From Fidelibacterota bacterium (GTDB lineage: Bacteria > Bipolaricaulota > Bipolaricaulia > Bipolaricaulales > Bipolaricaulaceae): a stretch of 5,978 nucleotides of DNA. Below, piece after piece: positions 1 through 4,924 of this stretch. A program made the position numbers and the translations under genes. The notes under the pieces are model-generated. The model saw nothing but the letters and a program-made list of their open reading frames with translations, searched no databases and was not told the origin of the DNA. Each line of letters begins with the position of its first letter. The stretch's first letter is position 1. The DNA lies in the NCBI GenBank assembly GCA_024277405.1, contig JAJRVI010000087.1, positions 1 through 5,978 on the forward strand. Reading direction: 5' to 3'.

Positions 1-231
1 ATCATTTGCGGATGTGCAAGCTCACGATCTAGTGGGGGTTCACCATTGAATTTGTGGCTGTATGGGTCTGAGGCACTCGACCTGAAACGCTGCCCCCGCC
101 CCTTGCTCATCACGTCGGTGTTCACCGGGATGGTACCGCCCTTTGGGGTGTGGTCCCGTCGGGAGGATCGATGGGGGGCCTTCGCTCTCGACATCGCCGG
201 CGCGGTACGGGAGGCGTGTCCAGACCGCTGA
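1..231 (+). CDS. Possible C-terminal end of an unknown protein entering from the left edge
   Basis: This frame is open from base 1 to a TGA at 229-231, giving 76 codons with no required internal start, so it would be the tail of a gene beginning outside the window. From about base 100 the translation has a globular-looking mix of hydrophobic and charged residues, ending in DIAGAVREACPDR. It has more second-position T (hydrophobic residues) than the opposing minus-strand frame. A run of five T follows the stop at 239-243, but no convincing hairpin precedes it. If real, the gene would converge on the 3D-domain gene with a 60-base gap. No family is recognised. It competes with the leftward frame over the same bases, which has the better start signal. 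Both are listed because sequence alone does not settle it. Confidence 0.22.
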   Translation: MICGCASSRSSGGSPLNLWLYGSEALDLKRCPRPLLITSVFTGMVPPFGVWSRREDRWGAFALDIAGAVREACPDR

Positions 232-257
232 GGGGGAGTTTTTCTGGCCTCTGCCAC
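1..257 (-). CDS. Possible start of an unknown basic protein, running off the left edge
   Basis: This leftward frame begins at a GTG (257-255) and stays open for 85 codons to the window edge. The start is preceded by AGGGAGGT and a 3-base gap, one of the better ribosome sites in the window. An in-frame TAA closes the frame at about 303. The start lies 34 bases after the stop of the 3D-domain gene on the same strand, so it could be the next gene of that operon. Residues 1-40 are rich in Arg, Ser, Pro, Ala and His and look disordered. From about residue 41 (GGTIPVNTDVMSKGRGQRF) the composition is more mixed. I do not recognise a family. Third positions are mostly G/C over codons 11-60 but AT-rich in the last 15. 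A plus-strand frame over the same bases shares these third positions, so codon bias cannot decide between them. At most one of the two is real. Confidence 0.33.
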   Translation of the reverse strand, partial: MAEARKTPPQRSGHASRTAPAMSRAKAPHRSSRRDHTPKGGTIPVNTDVMSKGRGQRFRSSASDPYSHKFNGEPPLDRELAHPQM

Positions 258-291
258 GTTACCTCCCTGAAGAATCGTCTGCGTCGCGGGG

Positions 292-993
292 TCAAGGCGT
301 TAGGGGGCAGGGGACGCACTTCCTGAGGTATTCCCACAACGCCCGGAAGCTCAGCGACCACAGGACGCGGGCGTTCTCGATGTAATAGGCGTCCGGGGTC
401 TCGTTCATGTCCAGGGCGTATTGGTCGCCGACATAAACATCGACCCACGGGCCCTCGACCCCCGTGTCGGTGGCGTGGAACATGCGGCAGCGCAGCCGGT
501 AGGTCCCCGAATCGTACGCCGGTATGCCCGGGGGGAAGAGGATCACCACCCACGCCCCGAGCGGGATCACAGCGGGGTCGACGGCCACGGTGCGGTAGGT
601 GACGAGCTCGTTCCCCTGGGCATCGAGCGGCGCCGGGCCCAGGTGGTAGGCACCGTCCCACCAGCCGAGGAACTCTCCCTCGATGGTCTCCCCCCACCCC
701 TCGGTTTTGATCTCCTGGAGGAACGCCTTGATGCAGGTGTAGTAGGCGATCTCCCCGGTCTCCTCGTCCACGATCACCGGGACCGTGATCTTGGGCGCGT
801 CCGGATCGGCGGCCGCGTATACGGATTCCTGAACGGTCCAATAGGAGGTCACCGTGACCCCCTCCACCACGTGGAGGAGCGCGGTGGGGAGGCCGCAGGG
901 GTCGGGGCGCTCCCGGCCGAGGGCCCCTGAGGCGACGAACAATGCCACGGCGACCAGCGCCATCGCGGACCAGATCCCCTTCACATCCCGCAT
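292..993 (-). CDS. Secreted 3D-domain (MltA C-terminal-like) cell-wall protein
   Basis: This is a 233-residue exported protein of the 3D (Asp-Asp-Asp) family, a double-psi beta-barrel fold shared with the lytic transglycosylase MltA and Gram-positive cell-wall proteins. The ATG at 993-991 is chosen because AAGGGGGTG sits 7 bases upstream and the product then opens with a signal peptide (hydrophobic residues 7-25, likely cleaved near ALG, 24-26). The three family aspartates are visible: D139 in TVAVDPAVIPLG, D176 in ATDTG and D185 in VDVYVG. Upstream, SYWTVQES (50-57) matches the YYW..ES motif that opens longer 3D proteins, followed by a region with EIKTEGWGETIEGEF (94-108). A Trp/Tyr-rich tail ends in CVPC (226-229). 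Known relatives cut or bind peptidoglycan outside the cytoplasmic membrane; whether this one is catalytic is inference. A longer start at 1119 would bury the signal peptide and lacks support. The unknown leftward frame at 257 may be co-transcribed. Confidence 0.85.
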   Translation of the reverse strand: MRDVKGIWSAMALVAVALFVASGALGRERPDPCGLPTALLHVVEGVTVTSYWTVQESVYAAADPDAPKITVPVIVDEETGEIAYYTCIKAFLQEIKTEGWGETIEGEFLGWWDGAYHLGPAPLDAQGNELVTYRTVAVDPAVIPLGAWVVILFPPGIPAYDSGTYRLRCRMFHATDTGVEGPWVDVYVGDQYALDMNETPDAYYIENARVLWSLSFRALWEYLRKCVPCPLTP

Positions 994-1000
994 GCGATTG

Positions 1001-1009
1001 CACCCCCTT
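1001..1009 (-). promoter_or_regulatory. Ribosome binding site fixing the 3D-domain gene start
   Basis: Read on the minus strand, AAGGGGGTG lies 7 bases before the ATG at 993. This, together with the signal peptide directly after that ATG, selects this start over upstream in-frame codons. Confidence 0.65.
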
Positions 1010-1030
1010 GTCGTCAAAAATCCCGCACCA

Positions 1031-1058
1031 AGTGTATCGCGCCCACGGACGGGGGGAA
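1031..1058 (-). promoter_or_regulatory. Weak candidate promoter for the 3D-domain gene
   Basis: On the minus strand TACACT (1036-1031) matches 4 of 6 bases of the -10 consensus. TTCCCC (1058-1053), 16 bases upstream, matches only 3 of 6 bases of the -35. Transcription would begin near 1024, about 30 bases before the start codon, a spacing similar to that of the stronger promoter at 1244-1271. The match is poor and may be chance. Confidence 0.2.
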
Positions 1059-1205
1059 GGCCCTTTCTCCCGCGTCGGGGTCGGGAGCCGAATCGGGCTC
1101 GGACGTGAAACCCCATCATGCCGCCACTGGGGCCGAAAGTTCGAGAGAAGATTTTTCCCCGAGGCGTCGGCCTTTTCGTTCGTCCCCGCCCCTCCCAGCG
1201 GGTGG

Positions 1206-1237
1206 CGGATCCCCCTTTAGGATCGGGGCCCGTTTTT
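1206..1237 (+). terminator. Terminator-like hairpin with T5 tail and no obvious upstream gene
   Basis: CGG (1206-1208) and CCCC (1211-1214) can pair with GGGG (1225-1228) and CCG (1230-1232) around a 10-base loop, leaving a small internal loop, and five T follow (1233-1237). An alternative, smaller pairing is GATCC (1208-1212) with GGATC (1220-1224). The shape fits an intrinsic terminator reading rightward and ends just before the promoter of the Ig-like gene. No plus-strand gene lies directly upstream, so it may insulate that promoter, end an unseen short transcript, or be chance. Confidence 0.35.
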
Positions 1238-1243
1238 CCCCGG

Positions 1244-1271
1244 TTGAGTTGATGGGGCCCGGCGCTATACT
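1244..1271 (+). promoter_or_regulatory. Sigma70-like promoter of the Ig-like anchor gene
   Basis: TTGAGT (1244-1249, 4 of 6 consensus bases) and TATACT (1266-1271, 5 of 6) are separated by 16 bases. Transcription would start near 1278, giving a leader of about 30 bases before the ATG at 1309. The bases after the -10 are unusually AT-rich for this window, as expected for a melting region. This is the best promoter seen here. Confidence 0.55.
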
Positions 1272-1297
1272 GAAGTTGCTTTTAAATTTCGCTTTTC

Positions 1298-1304
1298 GGA
1301 GAGG
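1298..1304 (+). promoter_or_regulatory. Ribosome binding site of the Ig-like anchor gene
   Basis: GGAGAGG begins 11 bases before ATG 1309, with the GGAG core ending 7 bases before it. It supports the short start rather than the in-frame GTG at 1105. Confidence 0.6.
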
Positions 1305-1308
1305 GGAT

Positions 1309-1740
1309 ATGAAAAGATTAATCAGCGTTCCCGGTTTTATCTTCCTGGGCCTTTTCGCCGCGGGGTTGATAGCCCTGGCTTTCTTCATCGGTACCTGGAC
1401 CGCTAGCTCGGGAAAGGTCGCGGTGGAGGGAGGGTTCGTCACGGTCCCCGCTTCGATAACGGCGGCCCCGAGCTACCTGGAGTACAAGGTGAGCGTCCCC
1501 GATACCGACGCCAACCTGGCCGGGGTGCCGGTGAGCTTCTCCGCCTCCAGCCGCTACGTCTCCCTCAACCCGGAGTCGGGCACGGTGATGACGGACTCCG
1601 ACGGTCTGGCCAGGATAGAGATCACCACCGCCCCGGATGCCCCCACCTGGGCCCGGAGCGTCACGATGGAGGCCAGCTTCTCGGTGGCGGGAGTGAGCGT
1701 GACCAGCAAGACGGAACCCATCCCGATAAAGACCGGATAA
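1309..1740 (+). CDS. Small membrane-anchored protein with one bacterial Ig-like (Big-1 type) domain
   Basis: This 143-residue protein has a short basic N-terminus (MKR), one strong hydrophobic segment at about 8-28, a Ser/Gly linker, and a single extracytoplasmic beta-rich domain at about 44-140. GVPVSF (72-77) and, after a short gap, SGTVMTDSDGLARIEIT (90-106) match the G.PV.F...G...TD..G.A...IT pattern of Big-1 (invasin-type) Ig-like domains. The TM segment has no obvious cleavage site, so it probably acts as a signal anchor with the Ig domain facing outward. Start choice: GGAGAGG lies 7 bases before ATG 1309, behind a good promoter; a longer GTG start at 1105 would span that promoter. Big-1 domains usually occur as repeats in large adhesins, so a lone domain on an anchor is unusual. 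A structural or partner-binding role is inferred. It reads toward tldD but is 314 bases away and probably a separate unit. Confidence 0.75.
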   Translation: MKRLISVPGFIFLGLFAAGLIALAFFIGTWTASSGKVAVEGGFVTVPASITAAPSYLEYKVSVPDTDANLAGVPVSFSASSRYVSLNPESGTVMTDSDGLARIEITTAPDAPTWARSVTMEASFSVAGVSVTSKTEPIPIKTG

Positions 1741-1773
1741 GAAAAGGGCGAGGGATTCCCCTGAGGGCAGTGC

Positions 1774-1813
1774 GCCCCATCCGCTGAAACGCGGATAACG
1801 GTCCCCATGGGGC
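1774..1813. repeat. Nested inverted repeat (possible RNA structure or binding site)
   Basis: An inner perfect hairpin, ATCCGC (1779-1784) with GCGGAT (1791-1796) around loop TGAAAC, sits directly inside an outer pair, GCCCC (1774-1778) with GGGGC (1809-1813). The right outer arm can instead pair with CCCC (1803-1806) in the palindrome CCCCATGGGG (1803-1812), so two foldings compete. No T-run follows, so it is not a standard terminator. It lies 34 bases after the Ig-like gene stop. Confidence 0.4.
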
Positions 1814-1864
1814 ATACCTTCCAACTTTCCCCGCCGCAAGGTCGGGCTTTGTACCGGACGTTCC

Positions 1865-1886
1865 GTGGGGCTTCGTCCCCGTCTTT
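1865..1886 (+). terminator. Weak terminator-like hairpin after the Ig-like gene
   Basis: GTGGGG (1865-1870) pairs with CCCCGT (1877-1882) around the 6-base loop CTTCGT, using four G-C and two G-T pairs. It is followed by CTTT. The tail is short and it lies 125 bases past the gene, so it is a weak candidate for ending the Ig-like transcript. Confidence 0.22.
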
Positions 1887-1915
1887 ACCCGGCGTCCCCC
1901 TCGTCCCGGGCGCAA

Positions 1916-1936
1916 CGGCGGGGATGTCCCCCGCTG
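1916..1936. repeat. GC-rich inverted repeat in the tldD upstream region
   Basis: CGGCGGGG (1916-1923) pairs with CCCCGCTG (1929-1936), including one G-T pair, around the 5-base loop ATGTC. No T-run follows. It may be part of a structured transcript or a protein site; GC-rich background makes some such repeats likely by chance. Confidence 0.3.
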
Positions 1937-2006
1937 CCGGTTCCCGCGTGCAGCCCCGGGGAACACGTTTCGCCCGTGGGAGGGGAAGGCGGGCGGCCCC
2001 GAAAAC

Positions 2007-2035
2007 TTGTCCGCGCCGGGACGATCCTTTATACC
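2007..2035 (+). promoter_or_regulatory. Candidate promoter of tldD-tldE
   Basis: TTGTCC (2007-2012, 4 of 6) and TATACC (2030-2035, 4 of 6) are spaced by 17 bases, the ideal distance. Transcription would begin near 2042, leaving a leader of only about 13 bases that still contains the ribosome site. If used, the hairpins at 1774-1936 would lie upstream of this transcript. Confidence 0.4.
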
Positions 2036-2043
2036 CTCCGGCG

Positions 2044-2051
2044 AAAGGAGG
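2044..2051 (+). promoter_or_regulatory. Ribosome binding site of tldD
   Basis: AAAGGAGG is a near-perfect Shine-Dalgarno, but it ends only 3 bases before the ATG at 2055, closer than usual. The alternative in-frame TTG at 2007 overlaps the candidate -35 and has no comparable site. Confidence 0.6.
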
Positions 2052-2054
2052 GAG

Positions 2055-3512
2055 ATGGAGGTAAAGGCCTGGCTTCGAAGCGCGTTGGACGGGCTCAAAG
2101 GCGAGGAGGGGGTGCTGTACGCCGACGCCCGGTACCTGGAGCGGGAGACGGAGTCCATCACCGTCCGCAACGAGGAGGTGGCGGGGCTCTCCCGGGCCGA
2201 GACCCGGGGCTACGGGATCCGGGTGCTTTTCCAGGGTTCCTGGGGGTTCGCCGCCTCCAACGACCTCTCGGAGGAGGGCGTGGCCGCGACGGCGAGAAGG
2301 GCCCTGGAGATCGCGAAGGCGAGCTTCCGCACCCAGCGCGAGCCGGTGCGCCTGGACGATACCCCTCCCCAGCGGGGCACCTACCGCAGCCCCTGGGAGA
2401 TCGACCCCTTCGGGGTGGCCCTGGACGAGAAGCTCGAACTCCTCTTCGCCGCCGTGCGGATCCTCCGGAAGGACAAGCGGATCGCCAAGGCCGAAGCCGA
2501 AATGCGGCTTTTCCGCACCCGGAAGCTCTTCCTGAGCACCGAGGGGGCGGAGATCGAGCAGGAGATCGTGGAGGCCGGGGCGGGGATCGAGGCCACCGCG
2601 GTGGAGGGCCGGGAGGTGCAGCGCCGCTCCTTCCCCACCTCCTTCGGCGGGGACTACGCCGCCCGGGGGTACGAGTTCATCCGCTCCCTGGGCCTGGTGG
2701 AGAACGCGGAGAGGATCCGGGAGGAAGCGGTTGCCCTCCTCTCCGCCGACCCCTGCCCCGCGGGGGAGTTCGACCTGATCCTGGCGAGCGACCAGCTCGC
2801 CCTCCAGGTGCACGAGTCCTGCGGCCACCCCACCGAGCTGGATCGGGTGCTGGGCACCGAGATCTCCTACGCCGGCGGGAGCTTCCTCACCCTGGACAAG
2901 CTGGGGAAGTACCGGTACGGCTCGGACATCGTGAACATCGTTGCCGACGCCACCATCCCCGATTCCATCGGTTCCTTCGGCTACGACGACGAGGGCGTCC
3001 CGGCCCAGCGGAGCTTCCTGATCCAGGAGGGTATCCTGGTGGGGTACCTCACCTCCCGGGAGACGGCCCCGGCCATCGGCCGCCGCTCCAACGGCTGCAT
3101 GCGTGCCGAGTCCTGGAACAACATCCCCTTGATCCGCATGGTGAACATCAACCTGGAGCCCGTCCCCGATGGCCCCACCTTGGACGAGCTCATCGCCGAC
3201 ACGAAACACGGGATCCTGATGCAGACGAACAAGTCCTGGTCCATAGACGACCTCAGGCTGAACTTCCAGTTCGGCTGCGAGATCGCCTGGGAGATAAGGG
3301 ACGGCAAGAAGGTCCGGCTCCTCAAGAACCCCGTCTACACCGGGATCACGCCCGAGTTCTGGCGGAGCTGTGACGCCGTCTGCGGGCCGCGGGAGTGGAA
3401 GGTCTGGGGCCTGCCCAACTGTGGTAAAGGGGAGCCACCGCAGACGATGCACGTGGCTCACGGGACGGCCCCGGCCAGGTTCAGGAAGGTGAGGGTAGGG
3501 AGCGGGAGATGA
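2055..3512 (+). CDS. tldD: TldD, metalloprotease subunit of the TldD/TldE complex
   Basis: This 485-residue protein is close to the usual length (E. coli TldD is about 481). It is the catalytic subunit of the cytoplasmic TldD/E metallopeptidase, which trims or degrades small unfolded peptides; in E. coli it matures microcin B17 and removes CcdA. The metal-site motif HExxxH is at 253-258 (HESCGH), with the family's third ligand, a cysteine, at C456 in PNCGKGEPPQ. The N-terminal half (about 20-190) is the PmbA/TldD domain 1; the C-terminal half (about 235-482) carries the barrel with the active site. Other conserved stretches are YDDEGVPAQRSFLIQEGILVGYLTSRETA (310-338) and CMRAESWNNIP (348-358). 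HESCGHPTELDR differs from the HEAVGHGLEGD form of E. coli, so it belongs to another branch of the family. The ATG is set by a strong Shine-Dalgarno. The stop overlaps the tldE start. Substrate unknown. Confidence 0.93.
   Translation: MEVKAWLRSALDGLKGEEGVLYADARYLERETESITVRNEEVAGLSRAETRGYGIRVLFQGSWGFAASNDLSEEGVAATARRALEIAKASFRTQREPVRLDDTPPQRGTYRSPWEIDPFGVALDEKLELLFAAVRILRKDKRIAKAEAEMRLFRTRKLFLSTEGAEIEQEIVEAGAGIEATAVEGREVQRRSFPTSFGGDYAARGYEFIRSLGLVENAERIREEAVALLSADPCPAGEFDLILASDQLALQVHESCGHPTELDRVLGTEISYAGGSFLTLDKLGKYRYGSDIVNIVADATIPDSIGSFGYDDEGVPAQRSFLIQEGILVGYLTSRETAPAIGRRSNGCMRAESWNNIPLIRMVNINLEPVPDGPTLDELIADTKHGILMQTNKSWSIDDLRLNFQFGCEIAWEIRDGKKVRLLKNPVYTGITPEFWRSCDAVCGPREWKVWGLPNCGKGEPPQTMHVAHGTAPARFRKVRVGSGR
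3498..3512 (+). promoter_or_regulatory. tldD-tldE junction: internal ribosome site and ATGA overlap
   Basis: GGGAG (3498-3502) lies 6 bases before the tldE ATG (3509), inside the end of tldD. The ATG shares bases with the tldD TGA (3510-3512). This layout is typical of translational coupling and suggests matched amounts of the two subunits. Confidence 0.7.
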
Positions 3513-4849
3513 TCGGTAAGGAAAAGATCCTCGAGGTACTGCACGCGGCGCTGGAGCGGGCGGAGGGGCCCACGGAGCTCGTGTTCATGGGCGGGAGATC
3601 GGAGCTCACCCGGTTCACCCGCTCGCAGATCCACCAACACGTGGCCGAGGAGGATACCTCGATCTACGTCAAGGCGGTGGAGGGGAAGCGCGTCGGGGTG
3701 GCCCGCACCAACCGGCTCTCGGTCGAGGCCCTGGTGGCCGCCGAGCGGAAGGCGCGGGAGATGGCGCGCCGCCTCCCCGAGAACCCCCACTTCCCCGGCC
3801 TCCTCGGCCCCCAGGAGTACACCCCCACCCAGACCTACTGCGAGGCCACCCCGAGGTTCGGCCCGGACAAGCGCGCCGAGGTGCTCGCGGGGATCTTCGC
3901 CGTGGCGGGGGAGAGGAAATTCGAGGTGGCCGGGAGCTTCTCCGTCTCCGAGTGGGAGGTGGCCCTGGCCAACACCGAGGGGCTCGAGGCGTACCAGCCG
4001 GTGACCGGGGCGGAGATCGGGCTCGTGGTGACGTCCGGCGAGGGGATGGCCCGGGTCGACGCGTTCTCCCCGGACGTGGAGAGGATCGATTTCGACGCCC
4101 TCGCGGAGCGGGCCATCTCCCGTTGCGCCCTGGACCGCGATCAGGTCGAGCTCCCCCCGGGGGAGTACACCGTGATCCTGGAGCCGGCGTGTCTCGCCGA
4201 GATCTTCATGTGGCTCTCCTTCACCGCGTTCGGCTCGGAGGCGTTCCTCTCGGGGCAGAGCTTCCTCGCCGGGGCGCTGGGGGAGCGGTCCATGGGGGAG
4301 AACGTCACCATCTACGACTCCGCCTGGGAGCCCGAGGCCCAGGGCCTCCCCTTCGACTTCGAGGGGACCCCGAAGAGGAAGGTGGTCCTCATCGAGCGGG
4401 GGGTGAACCGGGGGGTGGTGTTCGACCGGGTGAGCGCCGCCAAAGCGAAGGCGGAGCCCACCGGCCACGCCGGCCCTCCCGGATCTCCGTGGGGGGCGAT
4501 CCCCTGGAACATCTGCATGGAACCCGGCGATTCTTCCCTGGAGGAGATGATCGCCTCCTGCAAGCGGGGGATCCTCGTGTCCAACTTCCACTACGTGAAT
4601 GGGTATCTAGACACGAAAAGGGCCCTGATGACGGGGATGACCCGCTACGGTACGTTCCTGGTGGAGAACGGGGAGATCGTCCGGGCGCTGGCGAACCTGC
4701 GCTGGACGGAGTCGATGCTCAGGGCGTTTTCCCGCGTGGTAGCCATCTCGAAGGAGCGGGAGGTCTTCGCCCGGGGCGGGGCGTTCACCACCGTGGTCCC
4801 CGCGGTGATGATCGAGGGCTTCACCTTCACCGGCGTCCAGCGGGAATAG
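3509..4849 (+). CDS. pmbA: TldE (PmbA), non-catalytic partner of TldD
   Basis: This 446-residue protein is close to the E. coli PmbA/TldE length of about 450. It is a TldD homologue that forms the hetero-oligomeric TldD/E peptidase and lacks its own metal site. At the position aligned with the TldD motif (about 234-239) the sequence reads MWLSFT, so no HExxxH ligands remain. Family hallmarks are the N-terminal PmbA domain (about 10-200, including GVARTNRLSVEALVAAERKA from 63), GSEAFLSGQSFLAGALGER (242-260), SPWGAIPWNICMEPGDSSLEEM (326-347) and HYVNGYLDTKRALMTGMTRYGTFLVENGEI (361-390). The substrate peptide is thought to enter a cavity shared with TldD. It follows tldD in the same transcript with a 4-base overlap. 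A hairpin with T-rich tail follows 25 bases past its stop. The start is fixed by the ATGA overlap and an internal ribosome site. No truncation or frameshift is seen. Confidence 0.92.
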   Translation: MIGKEKILEVLHAALERAEGPTELVFMGGRSELTRFTRSQIHQHVAEEDTSIYVKAVEGKRVGVARTNRLSVEALVAAERKAREMARRLPENPHFPGLLGPQEYTPTQTYCEATPRFGPDKRAEVLAGIFAVAGERKFEVAGSFSVSEWEVALANTEGLEAYQPVTGAEIGLVVTSGEGMARVDAFSPDVERIDFDALAERAISRCALDRDQVELPPGEYTVILEPACLAEIFMWLSFTAFGSEAFLSGQSFLAGALGERSMGENVTIYDSAWEPEAQGLPFDFEGTPKRKVVLIERGVNRGVVFDRVSAAKAKAEPTGHAGPPGSPWGAIPWNICMEPGDSSLEEMIASCKRGILVSNFHYVNGYLDTKRALMTGMTRYGTFLVENGEIVRALANLRWTESMLRAFSRVVAISKEREVFARGGAFTTVVPAVMIEGFTFTGVQRE

Positions 4850-4870
4850 CGGACGCTTCGCGGCCGTGTC

Positions 4871-4907
4871 GAAAGGGCCCCGCTCCTGACGGGGCCCCGT
4901 TTCATTT
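4871..4907 (+). terminator. Intrinsic terminator after tldE
   Basis: GGGCCCCG (4875-4882) pairs perfectly with CGGGGCCC (4890-4897) around a 7-base loop. GAAA before and TTTC after can extend it with a two-base bulge. The tail TTTCATTT is T-rich though interrupted. It ends the tldDE transcript or attenuates read-through into the next gene, whose ATG is only 27 bases beyond the stem. Confidence 0.65.
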
Positions 4908-4924
4908 CGCGGGGGGTGGTGGAG

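Larger units (their letters stand above)
994..1308. other. Divergent intergenic region, no gene supported
   Basis: This 315-base stretch separates the leftward 3D-domain gene from the rightward Ig-like gene. It holds the ribosome site and a weak promoter candidate for the former. For the latter it holds a terminator-like hairpin (1206-1237), a good promoter (1244-1271) and a ribosome site (1298-1304). A plus-strand frame from GTG 1105 runs in frame into the Ig-like gene, but it crosses the promoter and encodes an Arg/Pro/Ser-rich segment, so it is not taken as coding. I see nothing else. Confidence 0.6.
1741..2054. other. Hairpin-rich intergenic region ahead of tldD, no gene supported
   Basis: This 314-base gap contains several inverted repeats: 1774-1813, 1865-1882 and 1916-1936. 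It ends with a candidate promoter (2007-2035) and the tldD ribosome site (2044-2051). A plus-strand frame from ATG 1807 to 2064 is open, but its start sits inside a CCCCATGGGG palindrome without a ribosome site, and the product is Pro/Arg/Gly-rich, so it is not called. No known riboswitch class was recognised. Confidence 0.55.

Noticed and set aside
116..127. Short inverted repeat CGGTG-TT-CACCG
   Set aside because: A five-base stem with a two-base loop is too short to form or to mean much in GC-rich DNA.
122..1003. A 293-codon minus-strand frame overlapping the 3D-domain gene
   Set aside because: The overlapping frame (292-993) has a signal peptide and the full 3D motif set. This one is Arg/Pro/Gly-rich and motif-free.
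1105..1308. An N-terminal extension of the Ig-like protein from GTG 1105
   Set aside because: It would span a terminator-like hairpin and the best promoter in the window, and would bury the membrane anchor behind a Pro/Arg/Ser-rich stretch. ATG 1309 has a proper ribosome site.
1807..2064. A possible 85-residue peptide gene just before tldD, considered as a TldD/E substrate
   Set aside because: Its ATG lies in a CCCCATGGGG palindrome with no ribosome site. Composition is Pro/Arg/Gly-rich like the shadow frames, and it runs into the tldD start.
1865..3373. A 502-codon plus-strand frame overlapping tldD in another phase
   Set aside because: tldD carries the metal site and family motifs in its own frame. 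This one is Arg/Gly/Pro-rich and has no ribosome site.
1554..3461. A 635-codon open frame on the minus strand opposite the Ig-like gene and tldD
   Set aside because: It runs antisense to clear coding sequence. Its product is Gly/Pro/Leu/Arg-rich with no recognisable domain, as expected from G/C-biased third positions.
3458..4591. A 377-codon minus-strand frame opposite tldE
   Set aside because: It is antisense to a well-supported family member, and its product is His/Gly/Arg/Leu-rich without motifs, so it is a composition artefact.
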